From positions 202,728-266,727 of the forward strand of contig FN649740.1 in assembly GCA_000310025.1 (NCBI GenBank): a DNA stretch of 64,000 nt, read 5' to 3'. The notes below the pieces were generated by a model. That model saw nothing but the letters and a program-made list of their open reading frames with translations, was not told the origin of the DNA and searched no databases. A program made the translations under genes and the position numbers. Origin of the DNA: Ectocarpus siliculosus. Lineage: Eukaryota; Sar; Phaeophyceae; Ectocarpales; Ectocarpaceae. Of this stretch, positions 24,521 to 35,717 are shown one piece after another. Position 1 is the first letter of the stretch. Every line of letters begins with the position of its first letter.

Positions 24521-27193
24521 TCTATTAAAGTGTGTTTTTTTCACCTCCTCCCTTTCTCTGTCAAGCGGGTGTGTCGTTTACAGTGGTTCATGGTCCTGGC
24601 AGCGGATGTATTTGCTGGGCAGCGAGCTGGTTTTTGTCTTGGACCAATGGCGATGGCCCTCGTGAAGCATGCAAGAGGTTGGCGGTGACGTTCCTCTGGC
24701 CAGCCCCCCCCCCCTCCCCCAAGACGTTTTACGTTGAAAAACGCCTTCGTTGTATTGTAACTCCAGGGGAGGACGGCAAATACACCCAACATGGAGCATT
24801 GTAGATTTGGTCCGAAAGTTTTTGGCCTATTGATGATGTACTGCTTGGCCTGCAAGTTTGAAGGGCCTGCGGTGCAGAGATTGCGGCCCTTGTAGCTTCG
24901 TAGCTGTCGTGTAGCGTTCGTTTCTTGGAGGAAAGCCGAACGCTTTTTGTTTGGGGGGATGGAACAGATCATAGTTTAATGTGCTTGTTGGCATGCCATC
25001 TCTTGGCTATGGTTGAAAGAAATGAGAAAGCCGAACGCGTTGTTTTGGGAGGGAGAGGGGGAGCAGATAATGATATATTGTGCTTGTCGTCATGCCATCT
25101 CTTGGCTGTGGTTGAAAGAAATAAGAAAGCCGAACGCGTTTGTTTTTGTGGGGGGAGGGGGAGCAGATAATGGTATTATGTGCTCGTTGTCATACCATTT
25201 CTTGGCTGTGATTGATTGAAGTGAATCTCGGTGTGAGTGTTCCAGACGCACGCACGATCCATTAACGGCAGTGCCTAGAGTCAGCACTGGTTGGTTTTGT
25301 GTAACGTTTTTTCCCTCCTGATTTTGCGTGGGCATGAGAGTGCTGGAGGCAATGAACCGAACCGAGAGGGAGCTTGCGGTTCAACCTGAGTCAAAGAAAG
25401 ATGCGGTTGGTTTTATGTGTAGGTGTATGATGTAGATAGCTAAGGTGCGCTGCTTTGCTGCGCTTTTTTAGTTCGTATCTTGCCAGAGGCCGAGAGAAAC
25501 GGCGGTGACTCTCGACTGCAAGGAGACTTCAAAAATGCTGATTGGTGGTGTGATGGATAGCCCCGAGTAAAGAGCTGTACAACCGAAGAACTCCTAACAC
25601 ATGTAGAGAGACGCACGATTGATTGATGTGCCATGCTGGATGAACCACGATCGATATCCCATTAATATATTTTCGGGGTCAATTCGCTGTCGCCCCTGGT
25701 GTCACGGCGAAGAGGAAAGGCACTGCTGTCTTTTCATTGAAAAAAAATGCGTTGACTTGCTGAATGCGGGTGCTTCGGTGGTTTTGCTGATCTACGACAA
25801 TTAACCAGTCGTCGCGTCGATGGCTGGTGACGTTGCACGGCAATAAGGGCAGCGCGGGCATCTTGAGCTTCACGAAGGCTCTGGGCGCGTTTTTTCTTCC
25901 TCTTCGATGGCATGGCTGTCCGCGGCAGAGGTTCCCGCACAACGTGAAACTTGGCGTATGGCGTGCTGCTATGCATAGACCGGAGAAATGGGCACCGTCA
26001 ACACCGCTCATGGGTGTCAGTTGCTGTTGTGATGCAGACAACGGCAAGCAGCTCGCAGCCTCGTTTTAACATCATCAAGCCCGTCATGTCACGGTCGGGG
26101 TAATCGTGCCCATCCATCACGCAAGCCTTTACACTACACCGCAAGCACACAAAGGATACACTTTCAGACGTCCAAAGTACACGGGGATGGCACACGCACA
26201 ATACGACGGGCGTCCCGAGCACGTCCCCACCACACGCAAGCTGTGAACCGTGCTCCCGAAAGTCATTTCATCTTCGGATTGCGAAGAGAAAATAGATCGT
26301 CAACGTCTGCTTCCAGATTCCAAGTTGGGGCCATAGCCAAACATTCCGTCAGCCATGTATCGACAGTTTTAGCAGCAGCATCGAGAGGCACACCGAACTC
26401 TCACCGGCGTATTCCGAAATTTTTGCACGCGGGTAATTCACACGACCTAATAATTTCCACGACCTGAACCTCAAACACACAACAAGTCGTCATCCAATCA
26501 AAGCTCCAACACACGCTGTTTCGATTTGTCATCGAGAAAAACACTTTATTGTCCCAAAATGAACGCGTCAACACAGACAATCGCTCACCAACCACTGGGC
26601 ACCCGTTTCCTCTACTATAATAACACCAACATCCATCAAACAACCATTCGTTCACTTCGTTTACGGCTCTGGCCCCGCTTGCCGCAAAGGTGACCCGGGG
26701 GGGGGGGGGACATCTTGGCCCGATCCCTGGGTTCCACGGGTCCACAGCATGCACACCTCTCACACTCATATGGTACATGTTGTACATGCAGTCGGTAATA
26801 TTCTGGTTCTTATCTCTGCACGTTGATCCTAGCCCCGCGGCCGTCCTGCAGATGACCAAAAACACCCTCGACAGGGACACTGGAAAGTATCAACACCACA
26901 GCATGTGAAACGATTTGTCCTAAACCTTGTCTACATTGCGTTCAGAATGGCGGAATGGGACCACTACCTTCAAAGGGTTCATTTCGGGGAGAACCTTTCC
27001 CTGATCCCAACCTAGCCTTCGTGACAAAGCGACAAAATACAACCCCGCTCGTAGACCTTACTTCAAGAGGTGGCCGTTCGCGCGCTGCAAAAATAAACAA
27101 CCCCCGTCTATCGGCATGTCGAACTTGGTCCCATAGGTGCTTCGCTCACACAGAGCTCGCTGGCTCCCCACCGAAAAGAGAGAGAGGGCTCGA
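24521..27193. other. intergenic, convergent, with a tandem repeat
   Basis: This lies between the stops of the arylesterase-like gene and NAF1. Apart from the tandem array at 24931-25219 there are C- and G-runs (24704-24720, 26698-26709) and an ACTGCTGT motif at 25722. No supportable gene is seen. Confidence 0.5.
24931..25219 (+). repeat. three-copy tandem repeat, unit 95-99 bp
   Basis: Units start at 24931, 25026 and 25125 with GAAAGCCGAACGC, continue through a G-rich segment and AGCAGAT(A/C)AT, then GTGCT(T/C)GTTG, CAT(G/A)CCAT(C/T)TCTTGGCT and GGTTGAAAGAAA. The copies are 85-95% alike by eye. It is non-coding and lies about 400 bases past the stop of the upstream gene. Confidence 0.9.
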
Positions 27194-27632
27194 CTACCGC
27201 GGAGGATAACTCGGCATGCTTGAGCCGGGGTGGGGGAACGGCGGAAACATCGGCTGCTGCGCCTGCTGCCCGCCGGGGGGACCCCCCGCTGGCGGCGGTG
27301 GACCGTTCATGACTTGTTGAGGCATAGGCGGAGGGCCGCTAAGGACTTGATGAGGCACAGGCGGAGGGCCGTTAACAACTTGCTGAGGCAAAGGCGGCGG
27401 GACGTTCATGACTTGCTGAGGCACAAGCGGGGGACCGTTAACGACTTGCTGAGGCATTGTCGGCGGCCCCTGCGGAGCGTACGCTGGTCGCCCACTCCCG
27501 CCGCTCACGTACGCGGTTCCTCCTCCTCCTCTCTGCTGGGGTGGCGGTGCCACCATGTGAGGAGGCGCGTGCTGAACGGCGTACTGCTGCTGCTGCTGCT
27601 GGAACTGCGGTGGCGGCACTTGTTGAAATCGG

Positions 27633-27669
<37 letters not shown>

Positions 27670-30600
27670 TATATTGAGAAGGGTTCGGCATACGCTGCTG
27701 CTGAGGCGAGAACCCCCGGGTAGGCAAAGGACCTGGCGCGGGTGGACCACCAAAGCCCTGCCTGTGAAACCCACCGGGGGGTTGAGGAGCATACGCCGTC
27801 TGCTGCAGAGGTGGCGGCATCCCTCCGCTGCCCGAGAAACCACCACCACCGCCGCGAGGCTGCCGGGCGGCGCCCTCAGGAGCGCACCCCCTCCCACGGC
27901 CGCCGCCCTGTCCGCCGGCCCCCCTTCCTCCACTCGGACCATAGGGCCCCGCAGCCGCCCTTCCTCCACTAGGACCGTAGTGTCCCGCGACATCCTCGTT
28001 TTGGCTACCGTTCTTACGCCCCCGCCTCCCACCACCACCACCACCACGGGGCCCCTCGCCACGCCCCCCGCCCCCCCTGCCGGCTCCTCGTCCTCCGCCT
28101 CCGCGGCCTCTGTTGGCGGCAGCGTTGGTCGCGTCTTTCTTGGCCTTCTTCTGGCGGCGCATCTCTTTTTCTTCGGCGATGATGGCGTCGATCTCGTCCG
28201 GGAGAACGCCCTGCATGGCCAGATCGTCGCGCTTCTTGGTCTCCTTGGCTCTCGCGATCGCCAATTTTTCCTTTTCGAGGAAGGTAGGCATAAGGGAAAC
28301 AAAATGACACGGAATTAGGGTGGTTTTAGTAATAAATAAAACGTTCGGGCAGGACACAAAAATACTATACTGCAATGGAAGTAGGTGAAGTGTGTCCTGA
28401 TTTGTTGATTGCCCCAAGAGCAAGACACTCGCTGCTCCAATGATAGTTCTGTGTAACTGCACGGGGCAGGCCTTCACAGAAGAAAGAACGGAAGATTTGG
28501 GGTTAGGCTGGCGCATGGATAGAACTGCGAAGAGAGGTCATACGCTTTTACGTGTTCGCGCCGCCGCTCAATTCCTCCCCCCCGGTGTTTGCCATCGGGG
28601 TTTGGGTTTTCGTCGCTTGGCAACGACGTTGTAAAACAAGCCCCCCACTCGGTGTTTGCCATCGGGATTGGGTTTTCGTCGCTTGGCAACGACGTTGTAA
28701 AACAAGCCAATTCACTTCGTGAACTCGGCAACCAGGTTACCGTTTTTTTTTTTTTACCTCGTTTTTTTTTTTTTGGCGGTAACCATAATGGTGGTCGAGT
28801 AGATCATGTTGTGCGGGGTCGAGAACCCTCACTCCGCGCAACGGGGGATGATCGCACCACGTTGTGTTGAAATGGTCAAGCTTCCTCGAGGCAGTTACAC
28901 AGTGCTTACAACTGTCTCTGGAAGTGAAAGCACCAGAAAATAAATTAAGTCATACGCAGCTGTCATCCGTACGCAAGGAAGTAAGCACAAGATGCCGACC
29001 ACCCTTAGCAGGATGCAGCTCACCCTTCATGCGACTCGCCAAATACCTCACGGCGCTTCGCGCTTGGTGATGTGAGAGCCTGGTCCGGTGAGAACCCGGC
29101 ATGCTCAGTCCCGGCTTTGTAGGGATGCGAGGTCAATGGTCAAACGACTACGGCATGCACGACTATGAGTACACCCCCCCCACCACAACGCCATGACTCT
29201 TGAACAGCTTCCAAGAGTCGAGCAACTACAAGCCGTATTGCATAGGGGTCGGTATTTTTCCCTCGCAATCGCCGTGCTGGACATGGGGGAGGGGGGGGGG
29301 GGTTCCTGTGTCAAAGTGACGAGAGTACGGCAAAAGAAAGACAGCTGCTGGCTGGTCAACCGTCGGAGATCGTTCGCACACGAGTCGTTTGTCTTTAGGA
29401 CCCCGGAGTTGCACGCGTGCACGGGAAGCAAAGAGAGCCAAGCACACGCAACAAGAACATAACAGCAGACCATTTTGACACGGCACACTTGCACGTTGCA
29501 CGAAACCGTTACTACCTGTTCATCGTCGGAAAATTCCTCCTCCTCAGCCTCTTCGTCGTGGCAGTTGGAAGCGTCCGTCCCTTTGTCATTCAAGATCTTT
29601 TCTTTCTGCAACATCTGGGCGTTCTTGAGTGCGTACACGGTGGGCCCCGTTCTGTACGGGGGGGGGGGGGGGAGGCGTCGCAGGAAAGTAGAAGGTAAAG
29701 CTGCGGTCAAGCCTCTGTTACACATGAAAAAGAGCGAGAAAACCGTGCACATACACGGTCCGATAGTGATGCTCAAAATGAGCTGTGGGGGGAAACGGAG
29801 GGCGACAAACGGAGCTTGAGGGACAAGACAACGGTGAGAGATGGGCAGATAGATACAGGGAGAAGAAACGACGGTAGGCAGAGATGCAGGCGATCGAGTA
29901 TGGCCTGCGATGCCCCGTTGAATATGGTGCAGTAGACATCATGGGTGCAACAATTGGTGCAGGGTAGTCTGCAACGCCCAATCGGCCTCCGGTCCAGAAG
30001 GGATAATAATATCCCCGGCGTCCTGGTTATAAAACAAACAAAGGACGTCTGACTAAACGTGCTATAGGTTCTAGACATTAGACAGAAAACAACGAGCGTC
30101 ACAGTCGTCAACGAGACAAACAAAAACTATCTGCCCGTCCCGCGTGTGTGACCTCGGCTGACATGCGTCAGAAATGTACACCCAAAGGTGTGTAGCTTGG
30201 CGCCAGAATAAACGGGACCAGCATACAACACACACACACACACGACAGACGACGACGAAACAAAACTGAAGCCATACTCCTCTCCCCTCTTTGGCAAAGT
30301 AATGGGAGGGAAAGATTGGCCATCGGTGATCGGTCCTGTGGGAACAATGCCCCGTCCTACGCCCCCCGTACCTTCCAACGGGAGAACGGGTGCAGGTCGC
30401 GCGTCAACATGGCCTCCTGCGCGTCAACGACCACCTTCCTGATGTCCTCCAGCTTCTGGTCGTTGTTGGGGTTGGGCTTCTTCTTGGCACGGGACCGTCG
30501 CATCGCATCCTCGCGAATCTGGGCCCCGGTCATGGGCGCGGCTGCCGCTGCCACTGCCGCGTCCGCCTCAGCCGCTGCTGCCACGGCCGCCTTGAGAGCG

Positions 30601-31964
30601 GCTTCCTCAGCGGCTATGGCGATCGCCGGGTCGCGGAGCGCGGCGGCCTCTGCCTCCTCTTCTACTCTCTTCTCGATGACCGCCATGTGCGCGTCCGCTC
30701 GCTCCTGGAGGTGAGCAAGCAGGACGAGGTGCAAGTAGGGGCTTATGGTAGCCCGGGGGTAGCCCCGGCCTCGTCTCAAGTCCATTTTATTGTTGGTCAA
30801 TAGGAGAGAGCAGTAGATTAGGGCGAGCAGGGGCTTGGCCAGGGGAGGGGGGAGAACGTTTGTTCGCGCGGAGCATGGCCAGGACACAAGGATCGGAGGA
30901 GTGTGTGCTATAGGAGGAGAGTCTGTGTGTCACCGGTCCTAGGAGAGAAGAGGCTGTGTGTGTCACCACTTCACCCAATGGTCAAACTGTGTATCACAAG
31001 ACCAGTCCACCCAATGGTTAAAAGAAAACGTCAACAGAAGGCTCTTGAGTTTGGTTGGTGTGGGTGTTAGCCATTGTAAGATGCCGCAAGATGACACAAC
31101 TTAAGATGGCCACAACTTCGTTCCAGCCACCCTTCTCGTTGTCGTTGCCGTTGCCTGCAGTATCGTTCTCTTCTCTAGGTAGCTTGCTTGTCACCAAGCG
31201 GAGTCCAAGCTATCCGCTGTACAACTCAAAGGTTGGTGGATCTCTCAATTTGTCTCAAGTTTAGGGTCTCTTTCTCTTTTCTCCTAGTGACGTCTTATGT
31301 CGTCTGGCCCAGATCGGACGAACTTTTTTCCACCAACGACGAAGGACACGGCGCCTCCGAAGCTACTACTAATACAACCTTCCTCTCCAACACACCATAG
31401 GTTGAACAAAATATTAGCGTTCCACGCTCACACGCACACCCATCTTCGGAAACAATCGCAACCTGACAACGGACAGAGCACCACGGCGGTAATACTTTCA
31501 ACACCTTGACGAAAAACACAACAGCAAACCACCCAACATTACCCCGTCCACTCATCATGCCCCACCTTCTCCATCTGCAAGAGTTTCTTGAGGGCAACCT
31601 GGTAACGAACGACGACCTGGTGCTGCACGGCCGCCCCTTGCACGCGCACGGTGTAGTGAGGGAGCGCGCAAGGTCCGAATATCTCGTGGATGCGGCCCAG
31701 GGGCTCCGTGGCTCCCGTCGCCTCCCCCGAGGGTTCGCCCTGCCAGGTGCCAGTGTTGACAAGCGTCAGAGGGGGGGGAGTGTAAGGGGTAGGGAGACCG
31801 GAAGAAGCCGCCTGTAGCGGTATTGTACAAGTCTGCGGTTGTTCAGGCCTGGGAAACCTTGACGTATTTATCTCGCGCATCGTGCTGTGTCCGTAGCCCT
31901 GACGTCAGCCATAATCTTGTATGCGGTGTTGCTCCTCACGGACGATCCATACACTAACACTACC

Positions 31965-32011
<47 letters not shown>

Positions 32012-34400
32012 GCCCTTCTCCCTCCACCCCCACCTCATCTCTCTCCCTCGCCTGCTCTCCTTTGGCCACCTCTCACATTCTCTTTTGGCTCGACGACGCG
32101 CGACGCAAGCACACACCCCTCGTCGAGAACCAGCCCCGGCTTCCCCTGAACCACTATCGTCCCGTCTGCTTCCACCAGCGACAGGATCTTGCCAACCTCT
32201 TGCACTTCGGCCCCATCCAAGGACACCTCTCCCAGGGGTAAGATGGGCTCCAACTCCTGATACACGGGTTTAAAAGAAAAGCGCAGACGCGTATTTTTGG
32301 TGGTGATGATCGTGATCGTGAGAATGTGGAGCATGCGTGCTTTCGGACGATTGGGGGCGTGTTTTGGGCGACAACGAACAGGAAAGAATGACGGACAGAA
32401 ACAGAATCGACGAAGGCGTTTAGGGACATTCGCACAGTGGCGTATTAGTATTTACATCGCCGAGATGGCAACCCGAAGCGAGAACAGTACAGCAGTAGGG
32501 GCACAAATGAACGCAAATGTGCTAAATAGCCCGTACCAATAAACGACAACAGAGCAAAGCAGAGAAACACAGGAAAGGGAAAAGGAGCGGGTGGTACAAG
32601 ACAACGAAGAAAGACGGACAAATGCCAAAGCTGTCACATCGCATCCTTGATCATACAATAGGCAAGTATCAGAAACTCCTCAGTCTTGGTTTGTTACGTA
32701 CAACACGGAAAAAAAAAACTGCGGTTGCGCATTGTAGGTCATGGGGACATGAGGACACGTCACCTACACAGCACAAGAAACCTTTCGATGGCACCAAACA
32801 AGCCACGAACAACACACCGCGATACCTCGTTTTTCGTCATGGGCAACGCGGCACCCATGAACTCTTCATCCTCCCCGTCGGATACGTCTCCGATAGGCCG
32901 GATCGACAGGGGACCCGTGAGGGGCAGATGGGGATCCTTGCTGAGAACCCGGGTATGGAAGAACGAAACCAGAAGGGGAAGGTCCGACGAAGAGGACGAG
33001 GTTGGTGATCGAGATCATGGGCCGGAGGTTGGTGTGGGTGTCGTCAAGTCGTTCGTTTCTTGCTGAGGACTGGACATGGGATCGTAGGTCCAAAACACGA
33101 AACCAAGCTTCAAACGAGAAAGGCGAGCGATCGTTGGCAAAAGCTAGAACCCCAAAGACAACAAATCTTCCACTGTGTAACACCGAAAGGAGTTCGATCG
33201 AATAAATCATGCCTATCAAACAGGTCAACGGTTCACAGACGCTTGTACGGGCCAGCTACGTGACCAACAACCCATCAATTCGCACTCGATCTGGCAGCCT
33301 TGACTTGAGGCCACATGTGCGAACTATTTAACACGTCACCACTCTTGTTTTTCGCGCAGTGGACAAAGGAGCGCTCGGTTCGAAGCAAGGGGATGCTGCG
33401 TTTCAGTCCGCATATGTGTCCCCTGCTGCCAAAATCCCAATGGCAAAAAAACCACCGACCGAGGAGAAAAATGATCAAAAGGTGAAAGACAACCAGAAAA
33501 AGAGAGGGCGATACAGCTGCTGTACTCTGGCAGCCCGGGAATCGGGTGCGAAGCACCGAGAGCGGAGACAGGCGTATGCCGTACCGCTGTACATCCGAGG
33601 TTGGATCGAATCGCGATCGAAGTCGTCGAGAACTTCACTAACGTGCTGTGTTCCAACAGATCTAAATCCCCACAACACTGTAACACACCATCTCTGCCGG
33701 TGGCCACGATACGGCAGTGGCATTGACGGGCCAAAACGCTGTCGCTGCTGCAAGCACAAAAGGATGAGGCGGCGTGTTCTCACTTTCTCCTCGGAGCCTC
33801 AATAACTTCGCTATCTTCGGAAGAAACCTCACTGCTCCCGTCCCCAGCCTCTTCCTCGGGCTCCATCTCCATCCACTCGGGCCGGCCCTCCGCTCCCCCT
33901 CCTCCTCCTTCCTCCTCCGCTTCAAGAATGGCCGCCTTTCTCTTGCCTTTGTTGGCGGCGCTCGACTCTTCCTTCTCTACCTCCATGCCCTCCGCCTGTT
34001 GTTGTGCCCGCTCCCCGCCCACCGTGCCGGCGGGGGCCCTTTGTTCCTCTTCGTCCTCCGAGCTCTCCTCGTCGCTCTCGATCTTGACTTTCGCCGTCGC
34101 GCCCTCCTGCGGACCGCCGTCTTGTCCTTGTTGTTCAGTGTTCTTGGAGGCTTCCCCGTTGGCCACCGGGCGTACGAGGTCTGACGGGGCCATGACGCCG
34201 GCCGCTAGCGCCGCCACCTGTGTCCGACATTGTTCATGGGAAGAATGACGACAGCGAAAGACCAAGACCACAGGTGGTCCCACCGTCAGTGAGTATCAGC
34301 CAGCAATGAAAGAACAATACAATCAGTACTGCTGTATTTCTAAGCCAGTGAGTTGGAGGCAGCCGGCGAGGGCGGCCACGCTTACCGTTTGCGACGCCAT
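27194..34400 (-). CDS. NAF1: NAF1, H/ACA ribonucleoprotein assembly factor
   Basis: Nuclear chaperone that holds the H/ACA pseudouridine synthase complex until Gar1 replaces it. Seven exons, 34400-34386, 34217-33784, 32940-32826, 32256-32077, 31739-31543, 29651-29516 and 28270-27194, close in phase from ATG to TAG (717 residues). An acidic N terminus (KIESDEESSEDEEEQ) leads to ALPMTKNE and the Gar1/NAF1 core: VGKILSLVEADGTIVV, LGRIHEIFGPCALPHYTVRV. Then ILNDKGTDAS and EEFSDDEQ match the KGSDAS and DFSDDE motifs of NAF1, followed by a KETKKR basic stretch. The last exon is RGG-rich, then has a glutamine tract of about ten residues and repeated PPPMPQQVMNG-like units; Pro-rich tails are normal in NAF1. 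The first coding exon is only five codons (MASQT). An extra exon-like stretch at 30372-30704 lies in the intron before exon 6. Confidence 0.93.
28584..28708 (+). repeat. two-copy tandem duplication, 67-bp period, in NAF1 intron
   Basis: GGTGTTTGCCATCGGG and TTCGTCGCTTGGCAACGACG, then TTGTAAAACAAGCC, occur twice, starting at 28584 and 28651, with almost no differences. The high identity points to a recent duplication. It is intronic, in the last NAF1 intron (28271-29515), and followed by T-runs at 28741-28774. Confidence 0.9.
30372..30704 (-). CDS. unplaced 111-codon exon inside NAF1
   Basis: An open minus-strand block with a CACCTCCAG acceptor and an AAG|GTACGG donor, phase 0 at both ends. 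It encodes ERADAHMAVIEKRVEEEAEA, an alanine-rich helix, then DAMRRSRAKKKPNPNN and ends HPFSRWK. Composition and splice sites look coding. It lies between NAF1 exons 5 and 6, which join each other in phase 2, so adding it breaks the frame unless exon 5 ends earlier at MEK|GTGGGG (phase 0) and a further small exon restores phase before exon 6. It may be an alternative NAF1 exon, or part of a nested gene. Confidence 0.5.
31969..32010. repeat. (TC)n microsatellite
   Basis: About twenty uninterrupted TC dinucleotides inside the NAF1 intron between exons 4 and 5, some 70 bases from the exon 4 donor. On the transcribed minus strand it is a GA repeat. Confidence 0.95.
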
Positions 34401-34673
34401 AGTGCAGCAGGAGGAAAGTGCGTGTTCCATCAAATCAATAATGTCGTAAGTCGTAAACAGCCCTTGGGCCGGCACCGACCGGGATGCCTACTTGGGCAGT
34501 CTCCACAAAACGAAAGGAATCATGGTCCGGACGACGCGATCTGTCGGAAGGTTCTCTGTAGATAAAAGGGCCTCTACCTTCGGCAGAGCACCGCAGAAAG
34601 GGTGGTATGGGGGCTCAAGGGGAGGAACCTTTGTGCGTGACCACGGATTGGATCCCCTGTAACGGCAGAAATA

Positions 34674-34740
34674 AGACTGTGGTCATATCTCGAATGGGTA
34701 GTCTTTCTGTGTTTGTATTTAGTTTCCTAAGAAATAAATG
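34674..34740 (+). repeat. dispersed repeat R1, copy 3 (truncated left)
   Basis: CTGTGGTCATATCTCGAATG, then GGTAGTCTTTCTGTGTTTGT. It lacks the CCACCACATCCC part of copies 1 and 2. It lies about 270 bases upstream of the NAF1 start and faces copy 4 in the opposite orientation. Confidence 0.85.
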
Positions 34741-35119
34741 CTGTGTGTGAGCGCTGAGTCAAAGTGATGAAAAACAAAAAAAGTATGGGTCCTTGTCTTT
34801 CTACTATTTCAAGTACATCTGAAGAGGAGTAGGAGTACAAGGTTGGCACCTCAAGTGTCGTCAGCACACCCACGGAAAACAGGAGTGACCATTAAGATGC
34901 TCTCTTTCAGCTGAGCGGTACGTACTTGAACACCCCGCCCTGCGGATCGCTCGTGTGTGTCGGTGGTCCTCAGTGTTTGTCGTCGTACATACGGAGTACG
35001 TTGAATTCTCCTCGCAACCAATCGGCTGAACAATTAACAGATGCACGCCATCACTGGGTGAAATAAAACAAATGCTGCTTCGGTGCACGCATTTACTTTC
35101 TAAGAATACTGGTAATAGG

Positions 35120-35195
35120 GATTAAGGAATAATAAAAACACACACAGAACGACTACCCATTCGAGATATACCCACAGTCGAACGGGATGTGGTGG
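35120..35195 (-). repeat. dispersed repeat R1, copy 4
   Basis: The reverse complement reads CCACCACATCCCGTTCGACT, then GTGGGTATATCTCGAATGGG, TAGTCGTTCTGTGTGTGT and TATTCCTTAAT, matching copies 1 and 2 over the whole length. Confidence 0.85.
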
Positions 35196-35393
35196 TAACG
35201 GCATCCGCCGGGTGCGGCGAAACGGCACTCGTCCTCTCGGCCCGCACACCACCGCACGTGGATTTCATCGTCCATGTTGTGGGTTTCGCTCTAGGCCTCA
35301 GGACGAGACGGCCAAAACCAGTTCAAAGGCCCAAACCGCTTCGAACGGGGGGATGCTACGAAGCAATTGTAGACTTGTAGCCTTCGCGTGTAC

Positions 35394-35717
35394 CTGGCCA
35401 CGGGCCCAACCGCTGCAGGGTTGCTTGCGGGGGAATACATGATCATCATGTGTCTCTCGGGCAGAGGAGATATTTCGATATTTTGGGTGGACTGCGGGTA
35501 CCAAGAGCATTTTTTCAGTCGAGGTGGGCCCCGAAAACTCTCACTCCGTGGCGGAGCTGTGGCACGTGTGTTCACCCACCTCGGTGTCTTTGATGCGCGC
35601 GCCGGCGAGGTCCGCAAGTTCGATCGCTTCGACCACGGCAGGGTCACCGGTGGGTGTCGGCGCCTCCTCCGTTGGTTGTACCATCTTGAAATCCTTGCGC
35701 AGCGGGTCCACAACAGG
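35394..35717 (-). CDS. two exons of an unrecognised small gene
   Basis: Exon 35717-35580 (46 codons, acceptor AATACCCAG, donor GAG|GTGGGT) encodes DPLRKDFKMVQPTEEAPTPT, then VVEAIELADLAGARIKDTE. Exon 35491-35394 (acceptor GTACCCGCAG, donor CCAG|GTACAC) encodes NIEISPLPERHMMIMYSPAS and ends GPVA. They join in phase 0 and together give a mixed hydrophilic sequence with no low complexity. I do not recognise the family. First and last exons are not found; reading through the second donor reaches a stop at about 35291. It lies between NAF1 (same strand) and the MYND gene (opposite strand). Confidence 0.45.

Larger units (their letters stand above)
34674..35195. mobile_element. candidate 520-bp TIR element bounded by inverted R1 copies
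   Basis: R1 copy 3 (plus, from 34674) and copy 4 (minus, to 35195) point toward each other, so the pair forms about 60-bp inverted ends around a 380-bp AT-rich non-coding core. It lies between NAF1 and a small upstream gene. The solo copies at 5.3, 6.5 and 61 kb could be remnants of the same family. The left copy is shorter than the right, so exact ends and a target duplication cannot be fixed by eye. Confidence 0.45.

Noticed and set aside
24931-25219. CRISPR-like array
   Set aside because: Whole units repeat in tandem without unique spacers, and the context is eukaryotic.
27230-28318. 362-residue plus-strand open frame opposite NAF1
   Set aside because: It is a Leu/Arg/Pro-rich antisense reading of the RGG/Pro/Gln tail. 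NAF1 on the minus strand has family similarity and splice support.
30316-30714. 132-residue plus-strand Ala/Ser frame
   Set aside because: Antisense of the minus-strand Ala-rich exon; no splice or start context.
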